A stretch of 64,000 bases of DNA. It comes from Liolophura sinensis (Eukaryota; Mollusca; Polyplacophora; Chitonida; Chitonidae). The stretch is from assembly GCF_032854445.1 (NCBI RefSeq), contig NC_088300.1, positions 36,065,608-36,129,607 on the forward strand, in the 5' to 3' direction. A program made the translations under genes and the position numbers. The notes beneath the pieces were generated by a model, which had not been told where the DNA came from, ran no database searches, and saw only the letters and a list, made by a program, of their open reading frames with translations. Of the stretch, positions 1-12,300 are shown piece after piece. The stretch's first letter is position 1, and the number at the start of each line of letters is the position of its first letter.

Positions 1-13
1 GCTGGCTGCTGGC

Positions 14-361
14 ATGAAGGGTCGCTGTTGCTGGCTTACTTCACTTCAGCCTGTAGATGCACAGGGAGACGGAGAGACAGGGGCGAGACCATGTGCTCTC
101 CGTGATGGACAAGAAACGGCCCAAATGACACTGTCATCTCGTCCCATGGCCTCCAAACCCTCAGAACAGCGGCCGCTGACGGCACTGACCTGTTCATCGT
201 GTGAATATACGGTGGGGCAGGCACAGGGAACGAAGCGTACTATCTGTCCGAACTGTGGTAACTTCTATGATCGTCAGACCGCGGTTAGTCTGCGGATGCA
301 TCATACCAACCGTACCCGAGTCAACGGCAACAGACTCCGAAATTCCGACGGCTCAGCTAGT
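14..361 (+). CDS. HECTD2: HECTD2 exon 1: zinc-ribbon-like amino terminus
   Basis: Open frame ending in phase 0 at a strong donor (AGT|gtaagt). It carries cysteines 60, 63, 78 and 81 (CSSC...CPNC), spaced CX2C-X14-CX2C, followed by a basic stretch ([11 protein letters not shown]). The first ~40 residues read like translated leader, so M125 or M146 may be the true start. The sequence ttacttcacttcag ending at 50 could instead be an acceptor, which would make this an internal exon. The frame stays open past the donor to 442, but that part is intron. Confidence 0.7.
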
Positions 362-3300
362 GTAAGTCATAAAGAGATATGTTTCATGGTGTACCATTTT
401 GCCGAAGTGTTTCTCTTTTTTGGAGAATCTCTGGAGAGATAGCTGAATGGCAATGTAAATGATATCATTTTCCCTGTGGCAGTTGAAATAAGTAGGCATA
501 TATGTCCGGCCGTCATTCAGCCTGTCTGTCTGTAAGTCTGTAAGTTTGCATGACAGAAGGTGTGTTAGTTTAGCGTCCACTGACCGTGTGCCTGTCTGTA
601 AAAGAAAACTGAGAAGAAAAAAAGAAAAAAAAAATGAAGTAAGACTGAAGTATATCCAATAACACTTAGCAGAGATGAAAGTTAAATACATGTATATGAA
701 TTTACCAGAGAGACAACAGTTCACAAGATTAGGTCGTTTTACCTGCTGTGTGAAATATTATTACACGGGAAGTTAAGATCTTAAGATCACAAAATGATCA
801 CAAAAAGTCTCCCATTTCTTCAGTTGTAATGACTAGCCCTTTACAGTAATACCCTTGCTGTTTTTTTATACAGTAATTCTGAATTGACTAGTCAGTTGGT
901 AACAAGATCACACAGTGTTATATTAAAACTGTTATATGTGAATGGAAGAAATGTGAATCGCTTTCACCATTTTCATGAGCTATCTTGACTCTTAACATTG
1001 TTCATTTCTCTACAGTGATTCTCATATCAAAAATAGAAAGAAACAATTGTGCCTGGCCCAATGTTAAATAGGTTTATGCTGTTATAAAAATGAATTTTAT
1101 GCCACATACTTTTTCCATTTGCAGCTGTAGCTGGATATTCATTTATTACAAAGGCATTCTCTATACCTGTGACCTATATGCTTTGTTAGCTAAGGAACTC
1201 AATTTGGTGGATCGTTGTGGATGATTTGATTACATATGATGGTTAACTTTTTCTAGAATGAGATACTCTCTGTGGTTTGAGGTTTGTTGCAATACATGTG
1301 CTTCTTATATGGATCACATCAAATTGCTACTTTTTACTCAAGTGGAGTGGAGCTTGATAGATATATACATATATTCCTTACCAATTTATACATCACCATG
1401 TGTGTATATGTTAAATAGGAATTAATATTTTTGTGTGACATCCAGAAATTTAGGAAAGGGTTTAGAAGCAATTAATTAACTAAGGTTGACCATCAGGTTA
1501 TAATTGTATTTTATGCTCTTAAGCAGTGATCTAATGAAGTAACTAATTAACTATATATTAATGTGCTTACATATAAGGAAACATGTAAAAAATGTACAGT
1601 ATTGTGTTTATTTATTTATTGATTTGATTTTTGTTGTATGCCGTACTCAAGAATATTCCACTTACATGACAGCGGCCAGCATTATGGTGGGAGGAAACCG
1701 GGCAGAGCCCGGGGGAAACCCACAACCATCCGCAGGTTGCTGACAGATCTTCCCACGCTGGAGAGGAAGCCAGCATTGGTGAGAGGCTTTTGGGTCATTA
1801 CGCTAGCACGCTGAACAACTGAGCCACAGAGGTCCCCAACAGTATTATGAGCAAAGTTATAAAGTAAAAGTGGAATTTTAAGTATTTACAGTAATTACGT
1901 CCAGCCTATGGATTTTCGAAAACAACAAGCTGTTACCTTAATAGTTATAAATTACAAAAATATCACTCACACTTTGCTTTGCCGAGTAGGTCACAGGATC
2001 TGATCAGCATGGCGCAATGACCCAGGAGCCTCCCATCAATGCAGTCACTGTGAGTTCAAGTCCAGCTCATGCAGGCTTCCTCTTCGGCCATAAGTGGGAA
2101 GGTCTGTCAACAACCTGCGGATGGCTTTGGGTTTCCCCTGGGCTCTACGCGGTGTGCTCCCACCATCATGCTGGTTGCCGTTGTAAGTGAAATATTCTTG
2201 AGTACGGCATAAAATACCAATCAAATAAATAATCAAATGTAACATGGAGCAATCCCTTAAGAAGAGCTCAAGTACAGCTTTCAGGGGCATGTCACAGCTA
2301 TTGGGGAAATTACTGTGTCTGTCTGTCATTTGAGTTGATCAAATTGTTAGCCCTGTGGCTCAAATGCAACCTGACGTTAACTCTTTGAGATGTTGCTACA
2401 GTTGTCCTTGTTTCAGGATGGTTTAACTTGATACTGAAAGCGTTTCGTGTTTCATTTCATGCTATGTGTATATACAACGGGGATCTTCTAAAACTCCTTT
2501 CAGCTTGTAACAAGACAGTCCAAAGCTATGAACTTTTCAGTTCTTTCCTTTATTACATCACAGTTATCAGTAGATGTGTGTTCATAAAACAAATATGAAG
2601 CACACACACAGTGTGATGTCATAGAACAAACCGATGTTCTACTGTTATTTGCGTAGCTCGTCCTTGATTCTCCCAAGTGAGTCTTTTGGAATGAAAGAAA
2701 CCAATCCATGCCCACATGAAACCACCACTATTCTTTTCAAGTACGTACCTTAAAAAGAAACTTGATTTAAAGCTGCAGCCCAGGCAGCGCAGGCTGGATT
2801 TGAACACGTAACTTCGTTTGACAAAGAGCCTCTTGGCTGTGAAAAGAGTGAAACTTTAATGTGCCAGCAAAGGCACATGATTGTAGACTGTCGGAGGTGT
2901 AAGTAACATTTTATTTCGATAATAGTGTTAATATACATCCATGCGAATAAAAAAATTCATATTATTTTGGATATAATACAGAATTCATCATACCGTGTAT
3001 ATCTTTACAACAAAATGGATTAAACCATGGATATCTATATATGTAACAAAATCAGTTTAATTAGGGATCCATATATCAACATTCACATGTGATTCATACC
3101 AAAATATGCATCGCCTTATAATTTCATAATTCATTCTTGGTGTCTCTTTAATGCACATGTTTCCTTTCACCATGACGAAGCGAAATCTTATGTTCTTGTA
3201 CTCATTTTGTTGGCAGAATAACAAAAATGTACACTTATGAAATTATGAAAGTAAATCAAAACCATGCACGTTGGTGGCAATTCACAGAGAAGCATCAGTA

Positions 3301-6300
3301 TGTTAAATAATGCAAATATTGTGTGTGTGAAAGGCTTTTTTTATGTTCCTTGTGACAGTTTGAAATTTCACAAGTTATTTCTTTTTGCTTTGCCATCTGG
3401 ATAAGGAATTGGAGATAGTCCATGTATTCAACAGTGTAAGTGCGGATTCTGTAGACACAATTGGGTAGAGAGAATTCTGTACAGACAGTTCAGCATAAAC
3501 TATGAAAGACATACATGACAAAAAACACATCCATAGTGTATTTGTCTGGTCATATGCTTGTTTGACTGATAAATATGGAAGGCAGGTTGACATAGAAGTA
3601 TTGATCATAACATAGGCTTTGTCTTCCCTTTGCATGCTTTTACATGGGAGACCCCAGACCATCTTAAACATGTACAGATCGGTTAGCTATAGCATTATGC
3701 GGGTGTGGCTTTGTGTGCACAAACACGTACAACTGCTGTTGGTTCTAATCAGAAGATGAAAAATGTATGAACCTGGTTTCCTGGTTTCATTTTATCCCTC
3801 TTTGACATGTACTGGTTGGTTGGTTCTTTGTGTGGGGAACCAGGCATGTGCATTATGTCATGTTGCCAGTGAGTAACTTTGAGAACACAGTATTGGGCTC
3901 ATCAGCCAACTCAAAAGGCTGGATCCCAATAACGATTTCATCTCGATAATATTGGATTCTCCTTGGCCTTTACTTGAATTGAACTCAAAATTCAAGTGGA
4001 CCAATGCTGAGTATATTACGTGTGGAATGTTACTTGAAATTTACCTCTGAAGGATGAATTTGATGACAATTGAGTGTACAATGAGATTCACTATGTAAAG
4101 TTAAAAATTGTGGAATGTGGCTTGAATTCAGTTCAGATGGATGAAGGCAGAGTGTAGTCATTGTTAGACTACTTGAATTGAGAACACTTTTAACTGCACC
4201 AATCATGCCAGTGCTAAATGTAGATGTATTAAGTGTGGTACTTAACTTGGATTCATCGCTAAATGTTAAGTTGGATCAATGCTGGGGATATTACTTTGTA
4301 GACTTGATCTGAATTCAGCTCTAAGTTCTCTGTTTGACCATAGCTGAACATATTAATTGTGAGGCTATATCCATGAGCACCTCTGGATGTCGTGGTGACA
4401 GTCCCATGTGTGACAGGAAGCAGTTTGTCACTTCCATTATACGTAGGAATCCTGGAACTAAGCTGAAGTGAAAAAGCAGTTGGCTTTCTATATTATCTAG
4501 CATGGCAGTGTATGAAATAACATCGTGTGAAATTAAAAAATAAATATAGATTAAAAAAAGGTGGCAGGGGAATCACCTTGTAGGTCTTTAAAGCCATAGC
4601 TAGGAGCTGAGCTGCCATTAAATGATAATCACTACATGATGATGGATTGCTAGAATGATGAAGATTTTGACGACCTGAAAGACGAGTATAGTGTTGTATA
4701 TAGCAGGATCCTCTGTCTGTGAGACTTAATAGTTATGTTAAACTTAACTCCAGGGAGCCTTGAAAAGACTTTGCTGGGGATGAAAACCACATTTTCATCA
4801 GGAAATACAGCCTTGGTAATGTGAAAGTGCATGCAGCCTCGTATTTGATAATATGTAAGGTATAAGTATGGAGGTGTTAGAGTTGGTCACACTTGGGCTG
4901 TCAAGCGTGTGATCTGCGTGCTGGTTAACATGACTGTCATCTACATCTTTATCAGATGACATGTGCTTTCCTGACTGTGCCCTGGGGGCCATCCTCTTAA
5001 CTCTGTTATCATATCAGAATGGTAGTCGTAGCAGTCCATGTATCCACCACCCTGGTTCTCAATGCTCTACTGATATTAGAAAAGGTGGTGTTGAAGTTGG
5101 TTTGTAAGATAGATATAGGGTGACAGTGTAGTGGAAAATTGTAACGGTCACCAACACAGGTGCCCGGTTAATATTAATCTTACCTCTATTTGCCTCCAAA
5201 AATACATTTTTCAGGCAAATTTTTAGGGCATGTACAGCAGTTATTCTATTTTTTATAACTTTATGTCAGTGATTTAATTTAGAAAATGTTAAAAAAAAAC
5301 TTTGATCCTTCACTTGTTTGTAAGAGCTCAAAATACAAATGATAACCTCAATTTGAGCCCAGGTCATTACAAAGTTGACTTTGTATTTTGTAAATATACA
5401 TAATTTCTGAGGTATAAATAAGTCTGTGTGGCATTTTATCCACGTCCATGTTGTTTTTAAATGGTATGACTGAAATACATCTGACACTTTTAAATCATAT
5501 TGGATGAGCTCAGTTTTTGTTAAGGTCAGGGCGTCTGTGGCCGGGAGGGTTAGCACACCAGTAGGGCGCAATGACCCAGGAGCCTCTCACCAATGCGGTC
5601 GCTGTGAGCTCAAGTCCAGCTCATGCTGGCTTCCTCTCCGGTCGTACGCGGGAAGGTCTGCCAGCAACCTGCGGATGGCCGTGACCTCCCCCGGCTCTGC
5701 CTGGTTTCCTCCCATTGTAACACTGGCTGCTGTCGTATGAGTGAAATATTCTTGAGTACGGCGTAAAGCACCAATCAAATAAATAAATAAATAGTTAATA
5801 AATAAGTGAATTTGTTGAGTTCATCTCTCTGAAAATATCGGACATTTTTACGTGTATATTAAATACATACGGTAGTGTAGTGAAAGTACATTTGTATTAT
5901 AATGATGGTAAATTTGCATCATTATAACGGTAGTTGTGTGGCATGATGACGGTGCATGTGTACACGTCTTGATGTCACAACTGGACAGGTACCATGATGA
6001 CGTTACATCTGTAACATGAGGACTATAAACCTGTAGCATGATGATGGCCCATCAGCTATATGATGACATGGTGTAACCACTTCACTTCAGGCACAAACAC
6101 AATACCTTTTTCAGAAAATTTTTTTCAGAATTATTTATTCATTTATTTGATTGGTGCTTTTTGCCCTACTCGAGAATATTTCACTTATACGATGGTGACC
6201 AGCATTATGGTGGAAAGAAACCGAGCAGAGCCCAAGGAAAACCCCACAACTATCCGCAGGTTGCTTTTCAGAGTTAAGACCTCCAGGTGTCTAAATGACC

Positions 6301-9300
6301 TTTATATTTTCAGCCTCCTAGGGAAGTAGCAAAATCTTGCAGAATTAACCCAACAGGTATGTTTAGTAAGGTTTGGGGTTTCCTTCATAATCACAAGGCA
6401 CATTGTAGCCATATAAGTGAAATGATCTCGAAATCAAGAAATAACTAAATAGTCATTTCTCTATTTCAGGATAAAGAAAAATCTGGTGGTCGACTCCAAA
6501 CAATTGCAAACTTCTTTCAAAATCTTACACCAAATCGAAAGACTCGCAACAACAAGGATTCTGGGAGTAGAAGCTTAAATGCAACACCTGGCTCGGAAGG
6601 ACGCACTGAGTTACCTCCCATTTCGTCAGATGTCAAACATCAGCTGACGGTTCACAATGGCCGCTCGCCCAGTGCTTCTCCATCCAGAGGTCATGTGTCA
6701 GCACTGTCTCCTCAGACTAATGTTGTCGCAGGTGGAAAGTCCCCATTGACCTCAAACAGAGGCAAGGTCATCTACCCAATCAGGACCAAGACGACTGGAC
6801 AGTTAGAGTAAGTCTGGCATTATCTTCCAGTTAAAATACATATGTTAATGAAAGAAAACTGGAAAATGAAATGAGGTTCATCAGCTGAAAACTGTGTGTA
6901 AAAATACTTTTTATAGATAGATTTTTTAATGTAGTAAAATGCATTCAAATGTGGTAATTCAGCGATGAACTTTTTGAGCCATATAACCGTTGTGTTTGTA
7001 ATCGAAGGTCACAGCAACTTTTTCCAACTCTAGAAATAGCCTTAGATACAACCCGTGATAGTTGCTATCAGTTTTGTTCGTGATACCATGTGGTGCGAAA
7101 CTGGGACCAGCTAAAATCTGTATGTACCTCTGCATTTTACTCTGTCCTGTAAACTTCGCATGTCTGCCAGATGTCTAAGTAATAGAGCTATAAATTGTTT
7201 AAATTTACCCTATATTGCTATTACATGTACTTATTTTTAGTTGATATTTGCTGTTACAGACAGGACATAAAGATGGCCAAAGAGAAAGATGACTGGACTC
7301 CTGTTCAAGAATTCTATGCAACAACATTTGACTCCTTTTTGGAGCTGAATGCCCTATTTAAGGTGAGAAGGTCAACTTGACATAGAATTTTAGTCAAATG
7401 TACATTAGGCATTATTATTATGTTAATTGTTAGGAAGGTTGCTCTTTCCCATTTTGTTGTAAATAATTGTATCTTTTGATGCAGGTAATCACTGTATGTA
7501 GGATGAAAATGGATGCAAATACGTTGTATTAAACATGTGTTATAAAAAAAAAATACACAAAAGCAAAAAAAAAAAAAAACTGCAGAAGAAATAAAGGAAT
7601 GGCATGACAGTCTATTTCTCTGACACATGTATGCTATTGTGATTTTAGTTTATCTTTGTTAGAGCTGAATACTGAAATAGGCGGGACTGTTTTATATACA
7701 TTTCATCTAATTGGAGTGCCCTATCATGTACAAGAAGTGTCTGGGCATAAAAAATAAAAAAACAGTTTTTTCTTGAGATTTCTAAAATCTTTGAACAAGG
7801 ACATACCGCTTTGTCTAGGCTTGGTTACGCTCAGTCAGCATTGTTTTTCTTTGTGAGACCATTGATTCGTCCCATGGTTTTTACGTGACCAAAGCATCAC
7901 ATGTGTTTCACGTGTTCTGATGATTATTATGTGGTGTGCCAGAGATTGGTGCTCTGTGCATTGTGGATGTGCATACATATTCACCTGTAAAATCGAGGTT
8001 TGTGGACATGGTTGCAGGAGTGACATAACAGGTAAGAGATCATCTACAGTCGCTCTGTATTTGTCTCTTCCCTGTTGGTTCAGTGCTCAACAAAGCCCTG
8101 TCACCTTGGTGATGTGTGTTGACAGGAAATATAGTGTGGAGTGGAAAGTACAAGCGAGAAAGACCGCTTTCTAGACCCCATCAATAAGTCCCACACAAAG
8201 ATGGTCAGATTGGCTTGGGCAGGCTTCCCAGCAGAGATTCTCGGGGCCACATTCAGAATTTAACAGCTGTATTGATTAGCAGAAGAGGTGTTGTACTGAG
8301 CAACAAACTGCAAAACAGCAACGGGATATCAGTTTTTATTATGATTGGGTGTTACATGTATGTCTTATGCTGAGCTAAAACATTTCTTCTGCTCTCTGTT
8401 TTCTTTTGTCCTATGTTACCTGTAAAGGTGTACTTAGACTTTATCGGCCGCATTAAAACTACTACTTAAGATCTAGGACAGCCAGCTTCAGTATGCTGCA
8501 TTTTACCTAATGTTTGGCATGTAAAAATGCACTGTAAAACAGACATAAAAGCCTTTAAAATGAAACTTTTAATACCAACATTCTTTTAAGCTTTTCTGAT
8601 AAGAAATTAATCAAACTTAACAAAAAAGTATAAACAGCATTATAAAGTGAATGAATCAGTCAGAATGGGTCACTTGGAAAGAAGGTGAAATACAGTGTGC
8701 CATTTTATAATGTGACAGTTGTATTTACATCCATTAAGAGTTGCTCACCAATGCTTATAAAGCTGCGATTAATACTCTTTTCAACCAGCAGGCGTCAAGC
8801 CACTATGTGCCAGACTATGAAATTTGCCACTTTTACATTAAATGATTGAAACTTAAAACATTGCTGCAGTGGTCGGTTAGGCGATTGTTTTCTTGCCTGG
8901 ACTGATACCAAGACAAACATCAGCAGACAACTAATTTTAACTCGCGTTATATCGGCTCACATGTTGCCCAAGGTGTGAGTAGGAATTTAGTGTCTCACTA
9001 ACATGTTCGCTGTACCTGCGTATGTGTTGTTGGTTTGCTGCACAAACTAATACAGTTTGGCTTATGTAAAAAATTAAGTTGTGTAAAAGGCCATTACAGT
9101 GTTCCATGTAGCTTGGGAAATCACCTGAGTGATTTTTACCTTGCATCTTGACGCAGACTGACCACTTGAAGCCTACACCGTTCCTTCACTGATGAGATTG
9201 ACCAGTTGAAACTGACAACTTTCTATACTGTCCATAGTTATATGGTGAGAACCATCATCCAGTCGTGTTCGCGCTATTCAACTTTTCTGATCAGATTTCC

Positions 9301-12300
9301 CTACAGCCCCTGACCCTGTTTGGTGGACTTTCCCTCGAGCATTCTGACCACGAGAGCTGCTCAGCTGGTCAAAATGCTTTCATGGAATATGTTAGGAACA
9401 GGGCTATGGCTTAATTTTAAGAGGTTATCTAGGAGATAGGTAAATACTTCTTGGGATTAAGTACTTGTTGTCTAAGTGGCAGTGTAGTGTGATTGGAGTG
9501 TTGTGTTATGCCTGGTATCTTTAGCATGGTGTTTCAGTGAGGTAGCATTATGTATGCATTGAGACTGGCTTTCTACAAGGAGACATCATAACATTGTGAT
9601 ATCACCCAATTAAAGCTGAAAGCTACATTATACCTCATGCATACAAATTGTAATAATTTTGTTTAACCCACTTTTTGCTTTTGTTTTCTTAGCGAGATCC
9701 CAACAAAGAGTTCCGATCCACAGAAGACTGTGGATTGAAGCAAGACCTTGTGGATTCTGTGCTGGACCATCTGCTGGATGTGGTAAGTCTGTAGTTCTCC
9801 CTAAAGTTTATAATTAAGTGAACAATAGCGGGACTGAGTGCTTAGCTAAAAGCTTCAGGCAGCCTTCAAGACACATGGAGGTAACAAGCTTTCAGACAGA
9901 TGTGTGAAATAGACCTTTAGACAGAAGTATGTAGCATGCATTCAGGCAAATGTTTGAAATAGGGCAGTTAGACCAAAATGTGCAACCGGCCTCCAGACAA
10001 AAGTATGCAACAGGCCCTTGAGATAGAAGTGTGCAACAGGCCTTCAGACAGAAGTGTACAACAGGCCTTTAGACAGAAGTGTACAACAGGCCTCCAGGCA
10101 GAAGTGTGTAACAGGCCTAAATTTCCATCTACATTTACGTAAGCGTAAATGATCAAATGAAGTTAGATAGAAGTGTACAACAGGCCTTCAGACAGAAGTG
10201 TACAAAAGGCCTCCAGACAGAAGTGTACCACAGGCCTTCAGACAGAAGTGTGTAACAGGCCTACATGTCCATCTACATTTAAATTTAAAAGTGTCAATGA
10301 TCTAATGAAGTCAATATAAAGACAAACATGACTTGGTTTCATCCACCCGTAAACCTGAAATTAATAACAGTGGCCATTCCATTGTTACCAGTTTACCTTG
10401 TTGGAACATTGTGAAAGAGTCGGGGAGTGGGGGGAGGTGGAGGGAATGTGCATAGATTTTATCATAACTTTGGTCAATCCAAGGAAATACCTTTTCTTGT
10501 TGTTTTGCCTTGGACAAGGAATTTGCACATTTACCCACTCCCACTGTTTGTGGGGCCATGGTGACAATTGACAATTGACCACGATCACGTGTCTGTGTTC
10601 GTTTAAAACCACTTAATTGTCTTCTGCCAGCACGGTGCCCACATTATTACAGAAGCACGCCATACATGGGGGAAATGGGCTAGTGACTTGTTAAACATTG
10701 GTGGCTGACCTCGGGCACCAAAAATGAGTAATCAATCATTTAATTAAAAAATGTTTAGTATAACATTGAGCAACAATCAAAAAAAAATGTTTTGTTCTTT
10801 CCAGACAGTGTACATGTATATGTTAACAATGAGAGCCACATAGTACTGATGTACTGTCTGCTGTTTGCTCTCACTTCTGGAATCTGTCTTTGTGTAGCGG
10901 TCTCTAGAGACCTTTGTACTCCATCTGAGTGTTTGGTAGTACATCATTTTATAATCTGTTTTAGTGGTCATGCAGTTCAGCAACATATGCGATAAATGAC
11001 CTAAAATTGCACCTCCAAAAAGTGCATATTTATATGAAAATAAATGCCATAAAATATGACTTTTGATTCTGAAACCTACACTGTTCCTTTGGTATAATCC
11101 TGCATTCCAGACAAACCTGAAAACGTCTTCGTAGGATCAGTAGAACCTTCAGAATGGGGCAACTCAGCCATGGGCAAAATTTTAGGGCGTTTACTGTAGT
11201 ATGATAAAGGTAGAAATGTTTGTGTTTGGTTCATACAGTTTGAGCTAGAGTTAATTGTTCTACCATATCCGTATTAATCCTCTGTTCATAATTGATATTG
11301 ATCGTCTGCATTGATGTTTGTATTACTGTATTTCGACATAAAAGTTCGTTCCCAAGACCCAGTTATTTATATACGAGCCAAAAAAAAACTTTGTAAATCG
11401 GTTTTTCATGAATGACGTCTTCTTATGGCACTATAACCCAGACAAGGTCTTTTGCGAAAAATGTTACGAGAAATATGGCTGACAGAGTTTGGTGAATGTG
11501 GCCCAGGTTAATATAGACTGTTGATCTCAGGAGGGGTATGTTGAGGTACATATATAGGAAGTTTGGAAGGTAGAATTCTATCCTACTGGAAAACTGTAAA
11601 TTTCAGCACTGAAAGTAATATTTTTATTTCCATTATTTGCCAGTAAATGGTGATTATTTGCACTTTATGGTGGTAAGTGTTTAGGTTAAGTATGGTATGG
11701 TCAGTCTTAGCAGGTGTGGTATGGACCCATTATTGATTCCCGCTGTTGGGAGCTCAGGCAACCTCTTGCTAGACTTTGTTCTCACCATGGATTGCCATTT
11801 TGCTAGTCCCTAGTGTGGTACTTCGATAAGTTTCATATTGATTAGATATTGACACACATGGGTCATTGGGCATACAGGTGAATGATGATGTAGATTGCTG
11901 ATCATATCACTTTGGCGGATACATGTATTTATTATTTATTGATAGTATTTGTTATGACATTGTTTACGATTCTTTTGTTTGTAGGTTTCTGGCAATAGTA
12001 ATCTTATGTTGCCTACTGCAATGGATTTTGATGCAGAATTTAGCCCTTTTGTTATTGTTATGTTGCGTACATACAATGTAGATGTATAGTGCAAAGGAGA
12101 AAAGGGTCTGTCAGCAACCTGCGGGATTCCACCGGGCTGTGCCCGGTTTCCTCCCACCATAATTCTGGCCGCTGTCGTATAAGTGAAATATTCTTTAGTA
12201 TGGTGTAAAACACCAATCAAATAAATCAATAAATAACAAAGGAGAAAAGAAATACAGAAAAAAAAACCACAAAAGCAAAAGCGGTCAGATTTGGCCTGTA

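Larger units (their letters stand above)
362..6469 (+). other. HECTD2 intron 1 contents
   Basis: Holds three SINE-A copies (1607, 1983, 5526), a truncated one at 6131 just before exon 2, a repeat at 2500-2715 with a second copy near 35830, and a stretch at about 3940-4360 where GAATTCA-like words recur at uneven spacing. I see no other gene. Confidence 0.6.
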
